Source: Ochotona curzoniae (taxonomy: Eukaryota; Chordata; Mammalia; Lagomorpha; Ochotonidae). Taken from it: a stretch of 64,000 bases of DNA. Both the position numbers and the translations under genes were made by a program. The notes below the pieces were generated by a model. It saw only the letters and a program-made list of their open reading frames with translations, did not search any database and was not told the origin of the DNA. Positions 1-11,690 of this stretch are shown piece by piece. Where the stretch lies: assembly GCF_017591425.1 (NCBI RefSeq), contig NW_024465751.1:8184001-8248000 (forward strand), given 5' to 3'. How positions within the stretch are numbered: the first letter of the stretch is position 1; each line of letters starts with the position of its first letter.

Positions 1-323
1 ATTGATCTTGAACTGTTATAATATTAACAGTTTTTTAGTGTCTAGAATCTGATGGAATCAATATATTTTTACATTTGAACAACTAAATTCCAATTAGTGC
101 TTGTATCTCATAAATAGTCTTATACTGCCAACCACCAACCTAGGTCAAGAAGGGCCCTGGCTTCTTACAAGAGGTGTTCTGGTGCCACCTAGTGGTACAT
201 TTTTCTCACAAAAATGAACCACAAGAGACCACAGTCCTCAATGTGGCTCTAGTTACAAAACCAATATAATAAAAATTTTATTATCATTCTGGCCACAACT
301 AATGTTCAACTCACTAACTTCTC

Positions 324-652
324 TTTTTTTTAAGATTTATTTTATTTTTATTGGAAAGTCAGATATACAGAGAGGAGGAGAGACACAGAGGAAAATCTGT
401 CCACTGATTCAATGCCCAAACGGCTGCAACAGCCAGAGCTGAGCTGATCTAAAGCCAGGAGCCTGGAGCATCCTCCAGGTCTCCCACATGCATGCAGGAT
501 CCCAAAGCTTTGGGCTGTTCTCAACTGCTTTCCCAGGCCACAAGCAGGGAGCTGGATGGGAAGCAAGGCCACTGGGACCAGAGTTGGTATCCATATGGGA
601 TCCTGGGTGTACAAGGCCAGGACTTTGAGCTGCTAGGTTACCATGCCAGGCC
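324..652 (-). mobile_element. CSINE, young type
   Basis: Read on the minus strand it has the tRNA-like head, the CTTTGGGATCCTG body and the TCTGACTTTCCAATAAAAATAAA tail. Flanking near-perfect target duplications CAACTCAC(T/A)... lie at 307-323 and 653-668. Confidence 0.9.
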
Positions 653-2209
653 CAACTCACTTACTTCTAATCACTGGTTCCTTTCAATAACATAATTATG
701 CCATAAAGTACAAGAGCAACCCAAAAGAAATGTCCCCTTTTTCAAAACTAGAATCCTAACACTAAGAAGTAGTTCTCTAGATGGAGAAATACATTACAAC
801 ACAGCAGAAATCCAAGATGGGAGTCTTGCATAGAAAACAAGCCTTGGAAATACCAAGTCAGTGTTGCTGACAGAGCAAATAATCAAGTAACTTGAGGACA
901 TTTTTAAGTAAAAGCAAAATGATTACTCCATTTTCACAAACTGATGTGCACAGATCCTGGCCTACATACAGTAAGACTAACAAATATGACCCATGATGAT
1001 AGCAAGCGGGGAACCTTTCTCCTGCCAAGGGGCATTTGGGTATCTATAGCATCATTCCCAGGTCATACAAAATTATCAACTTAAAAATCAACCTACTATA
1101 CATTTACTGAATTTCAAGCAGTATGTATAACTTTAAGGTTTTACTTTTTTGTATCTTTAGCAAATGTTTAGATTTCAGAACGTCTCACAGAGGAGTAAAA
1201 CTATCACCTCACAAACCAACCATCCTCCATTAAACACTTAAGAGTTGCGAATGTGCAATGTCCGCTATCCTGGGGGCAAGGAAATGCCCATGACATCTGA
1301 TCGTGTCTCTTCTTTCCAATGGTCAGTCCACTGGCATCTCCATCAAGTACGCCTGCAAAGAGCAAATGTGCTACTGGCTGCCTGCTCATGTGAGGGTCTG
1401 CCTTCCTGTCCCGGCGAGTCTGTGGGCGGCCCCCCCAGGTCCAGAGAGCGCCCACACCAGCTGCAGCCGCTGCCTTCCACAAGGTTAGACTCCACCTTTA
1501 CGGAAGTGCCTGAGCCAAATGTGCCATCTCCGTCTCTGAAGATTGGTCACAGAGAGCTGCCAGGAACTACACTACAGAACAGGGCAAGAGTCAACAGGCT
1601 CTTTTGCAGAAGCACCCAACCTCAGTTTGGTATTCAAAAATCAGATAAAGTTCCCCTCGACAAAATGGCCAAGGTTTTCTGAGGTAAATGTCACTAAATG
1701 TTACGGACTGCAAATGCCACCAGATTGGCTCAGCACATTTCTGATACAGTTTAATGGTGAAGGGCAGAAACCAGAGGCACACTGCTTTTCCTCAAATGCC
1801 TACCCTGTCCCTAACTCAACTCTGCTACCCAGAAGGCATCCTGACCTTCCTTAAGGCTCCAGGCTCTCAGGTTAGCTCATGGAGCTAACCAGTCACTACT
1901 TCACGGGCTCACACAAGATACCACATGGGCAAACAGCCCTGCCAACCACGCATGTCTAACAGAGGATCCTTAGGGTCATTACCACATGTCTTCCATCACT
2001 ACCACACTCTAGCATTGCTCAGCAAACACCTTGTCCGACGACAGTAACTGAAGGCTCTCTGCCTTAAAGGTCCAAAGAAATAAAATGAAAAGTAGCACAG
2101 AAAGAGAAAAGTCAAAGTATCTTCATCTAGGTTTTCTCAACTGTCAGACTCCTGAACAATCCTTTTGTCCACATGCCTCTTGAAGCAGCCATTTGAGCCA
2201 TCTTGCTGC

Positions 2210-2460
2210 TGGCTAGCAGATACACATGCTATCCAGCTGTGCCTGGTTCACTACCTGGCTCCAGCACATGTCCTCAACCTCCTGCTAGCCCAGCCCTGGG
2301 GATGGCTCACGCAGCTGGATCCCTTCCATCCACATGCGAAAGCTGAACTGTATTTCCAGCTCCAACCTCAGCCATGTCCTAGCTTTTGTGGGCACTTGGG
2401 ACATGAACCCAAGGACCAGGACTTTCTCTTTGTCCTTCTCAAATATGTGAGAATCTGGAA
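2210..2460 (+). mobile_element. CSINE fragment, old and diverged
   Basis: It shows the ordered C-repeat landmarks (CTGGCTCCAG, CAGCCCTGGG, CATCCACATG, TGTGGGCACTTGG) with heavy decay and no clear tail. Confidence 0.6.
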
Positions 2461-3239
2461 ACTTTTCAGTCCAAATGTACCTTTTCCATAGAATTAAAGC
2501 CATTAACTAAGCCTCTATCATCCGCACGGACGCAGGAAAAGAAGGAGCCCTCAACCCCGAGGTACGTTACCATTTTAGGAAAGACCACTTCTCAGATTTA
2601 CCCAACCTTCCAGAGCTACTAAATCCAATCCCAATTATCATAGTTCTTATAAATGAGGCCAATACATTCGGTACAGGAAAGCATAAAACAACCTTAAAAC
2701 CCGAAAAAATTAAGCTTCAGTTGTTCGAAAATTCTCATAATGTAACAAATTTCATTTTCCAATTAGGCCAAATGAAAACAAAAAACATTACTAGAATACC
2801 AAGAAATTTAGAGGAAAAACTAATAAAAAAAAAAAAAAGTCAGATCCAGGAATTAGGAAAATGTAACCAATCAGAAACAAAAACCAAACCCTTCAGCATC
2901 CCGCAAGCTCTTGGGGGCCAGAACCCCCTTTACTGACCACGTCATCACAACAGCAGCAAGAGAACCACAGGGCAAAGGGAGGACAATTACGCCCCAATAA
3001 GAACTGCCACTTGGTTTACCAAGCTTATTCTAATTTGAAATGAAACTGCAACACCCTAAAAGGCCAACAAAAAAGCTGCCCTATCTTACAAGGCTACAAG
3101 GAAAAGAGGGCATTTCTGCTCTGAGGAGAGTTCATAGACTTTGCTACTTGCACTTCCTCACTTGGTTTTATTGTATTTTCAGTTGTGTGTCTGTATGTGT
3201 GCACATGTGTATGTATGCATCCATGCATGCATATACTAG

Positions 3240-3748
3240 AAAGGTAAAGTGACAAGACAGGAGAGACAGAGAGAGAAAAGCAGACATCTTCCATCCGCTG
3301 GTTCACTCACCCAAAGTCTGCAGCAGCCAGGAGGCCAGGAACCAGGAGCTCCCCATGGGTAGCAGGGACGCAAGCACTTAGGTCAACATCTGTCTCCACG
3401 CCCCCTGTTAATGTGTCTGGGAAAGCAGAAGATGATGTGCCAAGTCCTTGGGCTGCTGCCACTCAGGTGGACTGCCTGGAAGAAGCTTCTCTCACCTTAC
3501 AGGAGCTTAGCCCAGCCAAGGTCATGGCAGCCATTTGCAGAGTTAATCAGCAACCGGAAGTTCTCTCTCTCTCCCACACTGTTAGCTGCCTTTCAGATAA
3601 ATCTCATTTTTTCACAGCTACTGCCTGTTGGGTGGATTAAGCAGAAAGCTGAAGTGAAAGCGGAGGTGAGACTCCATCCCAGGCACATGGCACAGGATGC
3701 TAGTCTCCCAAGTGGTGCTGAAACCACTGTGCCAGAATATCCACCCCA
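3240..3748 (-). mobile_element. Old CSINE (minus) split by a second CSINE
   Basis: The minus-strand body at 3240-3408 (TTCCATCCGCTGGTTCACTC... AAGCACTTAGG) resumes at about 3631-3748 (AGCAGAAAGCTGAAG... CCACTGTGCCAGAATA). The sequence between is a plus-strand SINE piece. Confidence 0.65.
3409..3630 (+). mobile_element. CSINE fragment nested in an older CSINE
   Basis: It runs from CTGGGAAAGCAGAAGATGAT through GCAGCCATTTGCAGAG to GCCTTTCAGATAAATC, the order of the plus-strand element without its tRNA head. A short CCTGTTR at each edge may be the target duplication. Confidence 0.55.
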
Positions 3749-3754
3749 TTCTAA

Positions 3755-3900
3755 GCAATTTATAAACAGTACTTCATTTAATCCCCACGATACTATCTTT
3801 TATAAATGAGAAACCTAGACAAATGTCCAAGATTATGAAGACACTAAATGACAAAGATAGGATAAGAATGCCAGGTGTTCTGTACCCAAAGTCCTACATT
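3755..3900 (-). mobile_element. MIR-like fossil
   Basis: It has the landmark order of a MIR read in reverse: TTCATTTAATCCCCACGATAC, then ATGAGAAACC..., then GATAAGAATGCCAGG. Confidence 0.5.
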
Positions 3901-4009
3901 CCATAAGGCTACGCTGCTGGTATGACAGGCACACAGAGGAAATCCTCTTCACTGTAACTGCAGCAGCCTCTTCCTCCATAGCATAGTCAGCACTGTCAGG
4001 ATTATCTGT

Positions 4010-4210
4010 ATTTTTTTAATTTCTAATTTATTTTTAATTTATTTTAAGGGAAGAAAGAGACAGAAAATAAACAGAAAGAGATATTTACTCTTCACTCCCC
4101 AAATGCCAACAATGGCCGAAACCAGGGCAGGTTGAGGGCAGGAGCTCAGAGCTCAACTTGAGTCTTCCACACAGGTGGCAGGAACCCAGCCGCTTGAGGG
4201 ATCATTTATG
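4010..4210 (-). mobile_element. CSINE fragment, old
   Basis: It is a minus-strand tail and mid body (AGAGACAGAAA, CACTCCCCAAATG, CCACACAGGTGGCAGGAACCC); the head is missing. Confidence 0.55.
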
Positions 4211-4234
4211 ACAGGTGTTGAAGTAGTACTGTGA

Positions 4235-4410
4235 TAAGAGCATTTTGCATATATTACCTTCACCTAATCCCAATAACCTTACAAAGTAAGTTTTTTTTTC
4301 CCACAGATAAGGAATGAAAATTTCAAAACTAAAAACCTACTTTGCCCAAAGTGATGGAACTAACAACAGGAGCTAAGACTGCAGCCACTATCAAGCCAGT
4401 TCCAGGCACC
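4235..4410 (-). mobile_element. MIR-like fossil
   Basis: It has a reverse MIR landmark series: CACCTAATCCCAATAACCTTAC, ATAAGGAATGAAAATTTC, TTTGCCCAAAGTGATGGAAC. Confidence 0.5.
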
Positions 4411-4559
4411 TGCTCCTGCACATGATACTCGTCTCTACCACAAAGGTTCAATCAACCTTCAACTTTCCCTAAATACCAGGTGTTTTTCTGCTCTCTGCAT
4501 ACTTGGCCAGAACCTGAGACTGAGACCATATTGAAACTACTCTCCTATATGCATCAAAA

Positions 4560-6385
4560 TATTAAAGAAATTCTTCACAGAACTAGAAAAGAAAAAAAAC
4601 TAAAACTCACATAGAGCCACCAAAAAAAAATCCAAACACCTAAAGCAATCAACAAAAAGAACAAAGCAAAAGGCATTACAGTGACTTCAAAATATACTAC
4701 AAAGCTATAATAATCAAAGCAGTGTGACACCAGCATAAAAACAAACACAAAGACCAACAAAACAGAATAAGTGCCTAGAAGTGAATCCAGGCATCCACAG
4801 ACACCTGATCTTCACCAAAGGTGCCAAGAATATTCACTTTCGAAAGAACAGCCTAATAAATGTTGCTTAGATATCCACATGCAGAAAAATAAACTAGACT
4901 ACCTCTCGCAACCAAAAATGGACTAAATACTCAAATCAAGGCCAAAGAACAATTAAACTACTAGAAGAAAACAGAGGGAAAATGTCTCATGATATTAGAG
5001 AGGGGATAACTTTTTGGCTACAACTCCAAAAGTGTCACAGGAAAGCACATTTGAAAAAAAAAAAGACAAATGGGATAGCATGAAACTAAAAGTATGTGCA
5101 CAGCAGTGAAGGACTAACTCTATGGACAAGAAGATACTTGCAAATTGTACATCTGATAAGGACTGAGATCTAGAATATACAATGACCTCAAGCAATAGCT
5201 AAAAAAAAAAAAAACAAATAAATAAACAAGTAGAAAATTTTTAAAACACATGAGTAGGCAGCAGGAATATTAAATGCTCAATATCAATAATCAGTAAAGA
5301 AATTCAAATCGAAACCACCACAATGACATGACATGTACCTCATTGTTGCAGGAACAGATGTTATGAAAAAAATAAGTAAGTGTGGGAAAAGCTATGGAGG
5401 AAGGGAAACCCTTACACATTACTGATGCCAGTGTAACCTAGAACAATCATTTCTGAAAACAGTACAGAGATTTCTCCCCAAATGAAAACTAGGACTACCA
5501 TATAACTCAATAATCAACTTCTCATTGGGTAAATATTTTTTAAAAAAATCAGTGTGATGCATGCCTATGTTTTGTGCAGCACTATTCAAAATAGCCAGAA
5601 ACAGAACCAATCTAAGTGTCTCTCAACTGATGAAGAGGGGTGTGTGGGTGTGTGATGGAATATCATTCACCCATAAAAAGGAATGAATCTGTCATTTCTA
5701 AAACATGAACTGCAGGTGCGCTATGTTGAATGAAATAAGCCAGGCATAGAAAAATAAGTACTGCATGCTTAGGGATCTAAAAGAGTTGATTTTTTTTTTT
5801 TTTATTGGAAAGGCGGATATACAGAGAGGAGAGACAGAGAGGAAGATCTTCCATCCGATGATTCACTCCCCAAGTGAGCCGCAACGGGCCGATACTATGC
5901 CGATCCGAAGCCAGGAGCCTCTTCCGGGTCTCCCACGCGGGTGCAGGGTCCCAAAGCTTTGGGCCGTCCTCAACTGCTTTCCCAGGCCACAGGCAGGGAG
6001 CTGGAAGGGAAGCGGGGCTGCCGGGATTAGAACCGGCGCCCATATGGGATCCCGGGCGTGCAAGGCGAGGACTTAACCACTTGCGCCACCGCGCCGGGCC
6101 CTAAAAGAGTTGATTTTACAGAAGTTGACAATGAAACAGTAGCTGCCAAAAGCTTGCAGAGAATGCAGCACGCAGGAAGGCCACCATGTACCGTGTCAGA
6201 AACTTGTGATAGCACAAGGAGAGGGCCACAGATAGGAAAGATTTTCAGTGTTTTCAACATAAAAAAAAAAAAAAAGCAATGCTTACCCTGCACTGCCAGA
6301 GTCCAAATCTGTACTGAAACCTCACAAAGAAACTCATGAATATGCACAATTCATATGTGTTAAATAAAAAAAAAGACACTGGAAA
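4560..6385 (+). mobile_element. L1 3' end (ORF2 end and 3' UTR), interrupted by a CSINE
   Basis: It contains a decayed ORF2 C-terminal region (AAAGCTATAATAATCAAAGC; GACACCTGATCTTCACC; AGAGGGGATAACTTTTTGGC; ATTCAAAATAGCC) and the typical GATCTAAAAGAGTTGA 3' UTR. The UTR resumes at 6118 after the SINE at 5794-6100 and ends in A runs near 6258 and 6366. It is an old L1MA/L1MB-like copy, inactive, with frameshifts throughout. Confidence 0.75.
5794..6100 (-). mobile_element. CSINE, young, with intact A and B boxes and perfect target duplication
   Basis: It is the best-preserved copy in the window. Read on the minus strand it starts GGCCCGGCGCGGTGGCGCAA (A box) and contains GGTTCTAATCC (B box). 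It is flanked by the 17-base duplication CTAAAAGAGTTGATTTT at 5777-5793 and 6101-6117. The open frames here (88 and 103 codons) are the SINE itself. Confidence 0.95.
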
Positions 6386-6799
6386 AATGTATCATAGTAA
6401 ATATTAACTTTTGCTGTAAAAAGTTGGGGCTTTATAGTTTTATTTTTGATAGAAATTAACCTTGGGAAACTCATTTAATTTGTAATTAGTTATGCCTTGA
6501 TTTCTTACCAATTATTTGATTGTATAGTTGGAAATTCTTGGAAGAAAAATATACCAAAAGTTTACTAGGAAACATAAGGTTTTCTTCAATTTTAATTAAA
6601 TACATTTTAAATGGATAAATTGTGCTTTATGGTATTTAATTACACTAAATTAAAGCATTCATTGATTTAAAGAAAAACAACTCGCCTCACAGGTTCTCGG
6701 ACCGAGCCTGCTTTGAGCCGCCCTAGGCTTGCTTTCTGAGGAGAACATCTCCTGGCATCCACTTCCTGCTCATAAGCACTCACACTTCACTCCGTGTGC

Positions 6800-7065
6800 C
6801 ACTGGGGCTCAGAGTGTGGTCCTGGGGATGCTTTCAGTGGTCTATGGGTCAAAACTATTTTCATAATGATGTGACTTCTTTGCTTTATTGGACAGATACT
6901 AATGGTACCAATACAATTGTGAGAAAACAGGCTGGTGCCTTAGCATATATTAAAGTCATAGCACCAAGCTGTACCACCTTAAGTCACTGCATTCTCCACC
7001 ATGGGCTCAAAGGAAAGGGCCCATTTCACTTCAGAATGTCCTTGGTGAACGGATCAGTGTTCTAA
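6800..7065 (+). mobile_element. Ancient DNA-transposon-like remnant (tentative)
   Basis: It starts CTCAGAGTGTGGTCC and carries GGTCAAAACTATTTTCATAA and CTGGTGCCTTAGCA, a pattern I associate with old hAT-type repeats. A weaker relative lies near 43515-43680. Confidence 0.35.
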
Positions 7066-7309
7066 ATATCATTAGGCACACCTTTTAATATATTGCAATG
7101 GAATGGTAAGTGAACATAAAATACATTTGCTGCTCAAGAAAGAATGATGGCTAACTCAAAGAAAAACCTTGTATAAATGTATGAGCTGCAAATGGACTTG
7201 GCTACTGCTTTTCATGGAATATCCTTTTGAATGGGAAGAATCATTAACTATGGCTATGCAGATTTAAGTATCTGATAGACAAAAATGAACAAACCAAGAA
7301 ACAAGCAAT

Positions 7310-7545
7310 TATCCTAGCAGGTAAGTGACCGTCACCCACATCAAAGCACCTGGGTTCAATTGTCAGCTCCAGGTCTTCCTGCAGCTTCCTGCCAAGGCAG
7401 ATACTCAGAGGCAGGGGTGACAGCTCAAGTCATCAAGGCTTGGTGGAGTTGCAGTTCCGGCTCTGGCCTCAGTCCAGCCACAGGCCTTGCAGGAACATGG
7501 GGTGTAAGCCAGCAGAAGGGAACTCACTCTTCCTCTCAGACACAT
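7310..7545 (+). mobile_element. CSINE, old type
   Basis: It has AAAGCACCTGGGTTCAATTG followed by CAGCTCC, CAGCTTCCTGCC, GACAGCTCAAGTC and GTGTAAGCCAGCAGA in C-repeat order. Confidence 0.6.
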
Positions 7546-8372
7546 GAATGCACTGAGTTTATTATCGAAAATGTAACCAATAATATTTGTTGCTAATGAC
7601 AAAATGTGAGCTTTAAAACGTTTAATTTTGAAAAATATGTATTCACAATGTTAGTCTGCGAGGTTTGGGTTTTTCTGATGAAAACAGTGGTGATGATAAT
7701 TATTTCCATTTTCCCATTGCTCTGGCATTTGCCTGTCTTCCCACTAGAAAGATAAACTACGTGAAGGAGCAAACTATTGAGCACTTTCTGTGTCTTCTTT
7801 AAAACCCAAACCTAAACTTTTCATAGACTAGTCATCTGGGTAGACATTCTAACCTTTGGTATTAGTCTAAATATGTCAATGGGTGTCACGTGTATATGAA
7901 GTTCATTAAGTATTGCAGGCTCAAAGTAACTCTGCAGCTTTTCTTTCCATAAAACTTTGCTCAAATTTTTTTCTTGAAATAGTTTTTAATATAAATGTAA
8001 AACCAAGCATTTGCTGTAAGATTAAACCAGATAAAATAATTCTTTTAATAAACTGCCTATAGCTCTATAGCAAGAGACAGAACTATCAGCCAAATCCAGC
8101 CCACTACAAGTTTTCCTATAGTTTTCTTAGACCACACTCACGCCCATTTATTCATGAACCATCCACAGTGACTTGCGCCCTACAATGGTAGAGATATGAG
8201 AGTTCACTCAGCCTGCAAAGTTGAGAGAGATTTTCCATCTGAACCTTTATAAACTTGCCAATCCCTGCTATAGAGAATGAATCTCTCAAAAAATGCTTAT
8301 ATGTCCTTTTAAAGTACACAATATAAATGTTGTATTTTATGCCAATTTGTGTTTATTTCAAACAACACATAA

Positions 8373-8700
8373 GGGCCTGGCATGATAACAAAGTGGTTAA
8401 GGTCCTCATCTTGAACACGCCGGGATCCCATATGGGCACCGGTTCTAATCCCGGCAGCCCTACTTCCCATCCAGCTCCCCGCTTGTGGCCTGGGAAAGCA
8501 GTCGAGGACAGGCCAAAGCTTTGGGACCCTGCACCTGCATGGGAAACCCAGAAGAGTTCGCAGCTTCGGATTGGCACAGCACCAGCCGTTGTGGTTACTT
8601 GGGAAGTGAACCATTGGACGGAAGATCTTCCTCTCTGTCTCTCCTCCTCGCTGTATATCTGACTTTGTAATAAAATTAAATACATCTTAAAAAAAAATAA
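8373..8700 (+). mobile_element. CSINE, young type
   Basis: It has the head GGCCTGGCATGATAACAAAG, B box GGTTCTAATCC, a full body and an A-rich tail. An ACATAAG flank occurs on both sides (8367 and 8706), probably the target duplication. Confidence 0.9.
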
Positions 8701-8967
8701 AACAAAACATAAGAAGAGTGTAGCCAAAGTACTCAGGAATATCAGAAGCAGTGACAATAATCCCTTGGTGGGAGGGGTGTGCTTCAGTTCTCCCTTATTG
8801 CTTGCTTTTATTATGATTTTTAAAGTCCACCAACCAAAGCCAAATACCCATTAGATCCAAATTATATACACTACAAACCAGACTAGGCAATGCTACAGAC
8901 CATGAATGGATAACTGGCGTGGAACTTACCCTCCTGTCATGAATGACTACATGAAATACATATTTTT

Positions 8968-9266
8968 GAGCCTCATGCAATGGCTCAATGGCTAAATCCT
9001 CACCTTGCAGGCACTGGGATCACATATGGGTGCTAGTCTGTCCCAGCTGCTTCACTTCCCATCCAGCTCCTGGCTTAAGGCCTGGGAAAGCAGTAACGGA
9101 TGGTCCATAGCCTGGAGCCCCTGCAACCACATGGGAGATACGGAGAAAGCTCCTGGTTTCTGGCTTCAGATTGGCACAGCTCAGCTCCAGGCACTGCAGC
9201 CATTTGGGAAGTAAACCAAAAGATGGAAGATCTTTCTGTATCTCCTCCTCTCTTCTTTGCCTTTCT
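8968..9266 (+). mobile_element. CSINE
   Basis: It has a moderately diverged head (AATGGCTAAATCCTCACC) and a full body ending at CTTTGCCTTTCTAAGG, running directly into a GA-rich tract in place of a normal tail. Confidence 0.85.
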
Positions 9267-9370
9267 AAGGGAGAGAGAGAGAAAAAAGAGAGAGGAGGAG
9301 AGGAGAGGAAGGAAGGGAGAGAGGGAAGAACAGAAAGAGAGAGGGAGGGGAAGAAGGGAGGAACAGAGCA
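9267..9370 (+). repeat. GA-rich polypurine tract
   Basis: There are about 100 bases of almost pure A/G (GAGAGAGAAAAAAGAGAGAGG...), an expanded, decayed SINE tail. It accounts for lysine/glutamate-rich and, on the other strand, serine/leucine-rich frames here. Confidence 0.9.
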
Positions 9371-9639
9371 AGACCTGTTTTCAGACTGTTCAATAATGGG
9401 CAGGCAGATCAAGATTACAATTACTGCAGAAAAAGTAACAAGAGAAACAAGTATGAAACCGCTTTTGCCTGGCTAAGGGAGGAGGAAGCCAGCAGAGCTC
9501 AGCAGTCTCGGAGGAGTAAGCAGACAAGACACTGAGCTTCCCAGAGGCTGAGGCTGAAGGGGTGTGTAAGCCAGAGCACTGGGAGGGAACTGTGCAAACA
9601 GAGCTCTAGGCATCTGTCCGGGATGCCTTGAGTCCAAAG

Positions 9640-10290
9640 CTGAATCCTAAACTGTTGAAAAACAATCTATGGAAGCAATAAAGTGAACAATTCCCCAAAA
9701 TCTTAAGGACTCAGAGACAAAATTTCATCTCGCCACAGAGGTTTCTCATGCAGCCCTCAGCACAACCAATAAAGATTCCAGGGGACTACATTTTGTAACA
9801 AGGATAAAATAGCCCTACAATAAAGGCCACACTAAAGCCACACAAACAAAGAGTCACAAGAAGCCTGGAGAGGATCAGCCTAACCCACAAATCACTTAGC
9901 TGCCTGCCAAACCACTGTCATCACTTTTTAAAGGAAGGCTATAAAACCCAAACACTCAACACATAATACATTCAATGTCCATGTCACGGAGCAGCAACAG
10001 AGGAAAGTGCAGACAAGGATATTAAGCAGCTACTATAGACAAACTTCATACCCTCAAGAACCCATACAGAAGAAGGCAGGAACATGATGAAGGTCAAAAC
10101 GGGAGACAGAAAAACAAAGAGATTCTAGTTATTTGTTTTCAACAATTGAAAACATAATATTTGAAATTAAAGACGACCTAGACAGAATTAACACAAGATT
10201 AGACACTGCAGATGACAAGACAAATGAACTTGTCGACAAACAAAAACTATTCAGACTGAAGCCAGACAGTAAAAGACTGAGGGGAAAATG
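9640..10290 (+). mobile_element. L1 5' UTR / ORF1 start fragment
   Basis: The ACAGAATTAACACAAGATTAG ACACTGCAGATGA region with AATGAACTTGTCGACA matches the start of L1M-type ORF1. The upstream A-rich part is consistent with L1 5' sequence. It is broken and short. Confidence 0.55.
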
Positions 10291-10487
10291 AATTAAGGTT
10301 TCTCATGTGTCATTGCCCAAAAACTTTTGATGCAATTTCTAATGGAATTCCACTGTTTGAACCTACAAAAGAATCAATCTCACTGAATGACCACACCATA
10401 CTCAAACAGCATTCTTAGAGTAAAGCCACCATACAGTTTTACCCCAAAATGGCGGAGAACAGAAGTTTCGTTGCTGTCAACACTCAC

Positions 10488-10658
10488 TTTGAGTTTGCAC
10501 AAGATCCAGAGCAACGCTGGTCACTATATCCATTCCCGAGCTGATGCAGGACTGAAAGTTTCTTAGGGAGGAGAGAGCCGACTCTATCCCGCTGAAGGAT
10601 ATGAATCCAGCGGAGCCTGAGTTCGAGCTGGAACGCCCTGGCATCTTGAAATGATTAC
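10488..10658 (-). CDS. NSMCE2: NSMCE2 first coding exon: residues 1-52 plus one base
   Basis: Reading down from ATG at 10644, the exon encodes MPGRSSSNSGSAGFISFSG, then I-E-S-A-L-S-S-L and on to L-V-Q-T-Q, recognisable as the N-terminus of NSMCE2. This part lies N-terminal to the SMC5-binding helices. The donor is CTCAAA|GTGAGT (GT at 10487-10486), leaving phase 1; the human codon for T53 is split at the same place. The acceptor is AAAATATAG|GTAATC, so the exon begins at 10658, with 14 leader bases before the ATG (AAG ATG, A at -3). Compared with the human protein from memory, G-I-E, L-R-N and Q-S-C-I-S replace G-V-E, L-K-N and Q-A-C-I-N. The open frame reads past the donor for three codons, which is not coding. 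Confidence 0.93.
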
Positions 10659-11359
10659 CTATATTTTTAAGCACAAATAAATAAGATAAAATGTCAGAAA
10701 AATAACTACAAAGTAAAATTAATAACTACTGTAAATATTCACATGACTGTATTTAGCACCCTACCAATGCCACTCTGAATCTACATTCTACCTCCCCGAG
10801 AGGATACAAAAGTGCGGTTCCATGATCTGGATCACCAAATTCACAGACTTGGTGGAACCCATATTCAGTAAAAGCAGGATTTCTGTATAGAATTCTTATC
10901 TTGTGGTAAGTCATCTGCCATGAGTATTACTACTTCGGTCATGACGCTCATTTTAAACATCCCCTAACCACACCTTCAAACAACTCTTGAAACTGGACCA
11001 TTTCTATAAAGCTGTGTACAAAAAGACATGTTTGCTTAATTCAGTAACCACCTGAAATTCAGTAAGAGCAACTAAAAAAATGGACAAGTTGAATGGGATG
11101 GAAGGACTGAGCCTAGGGATGTGAACACACAAAAAGAAAACAATCTCGGAATCAGAGATGCAACAGAAATTCAGGCTTTGCCACTTCGCGGCTGACCACA
11201 AGCTTCTCTGAAAGGTGGGCTTCGTAGTCCAGCACACGGCACACGATGAATCAGCGTTAGAGCCTCTGCAATCTCTGGCACTTACATCCTCTCCTCTATC
11301 TCACACCAGTGCTGCTACTAATACTGTTTTCTCACTAATGGCTTCCTTTTAATTAGGTT

Positions 11360-11690
11360 CACTCATTCACTCCACAAATAGATGCTAAAGTTCTTAGGAT
11401 ATGAATCATTATAATAATTCAAAAACACACAGGGTATAAAAACAGAGATGCTTGAGAGTCTGACTTCTGTTTTTGAGGTGTTAGTCTAACATGAACATCC
11501 ACTGTACAACTCAGAATCCAGTGACAAATATTTAGTATCTCCTAAGGCGCCAGGCACTTCTTCCAGCATGAAAATACAGTCATTTTCAGGAGGTACACTC
11601 TTAAGACTGATCTAACAGCACTACATTGTTTATTCTACCAACATGAAAACCAACCACGCACCAAGCCCCACACAAAGCACTAGAAGTATT
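11360..11690 (-). mobile_element. L2-like fossil
   Basis: It has TTCACTCATTCACTCCACAAATAGATGC and GGCGCCAGGCACTTCTTCCAG, the reverse of an L2 3' end. It is diverged. Confidence 0.4.

Larger units (their letters stand above)
1..10487 (-). other. NSMCE2: NSMCE2 intron (partial) after the first coding exon
   Basis: The intron runs off the left edge. It holds CSINEs (324-652, 2210-2460, 3240-3748, 4010-4210, 5794-6100, 7310-7545, 8373-8700, 8968-9266), two MIR fossils, an L1 3' end (4560-6385), an L1 5' fragment (9640-10290) and an hAT-like remnant (6800-7065). The CpG-bearing stretch at 1204-1500, with a 92-codon minus-strand frame, is unassigned. I see nothing recognisable in 1-300, 700-1200, 1500-2200, 2470-3040 or 7560-8300. 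Confidence 0.8.

Noticed and set aside
4575..5610. Phe/Val-rich minus-strand frames
   Set aside because: They are the reverse complement of A-rich L1 3' sequence.
5990..6100. tRNA gene
   Set aside because: The A and B boxes belong to the tRNA-derived SINE head. There is no complete cloverleaf, and the same head recurs across the window.
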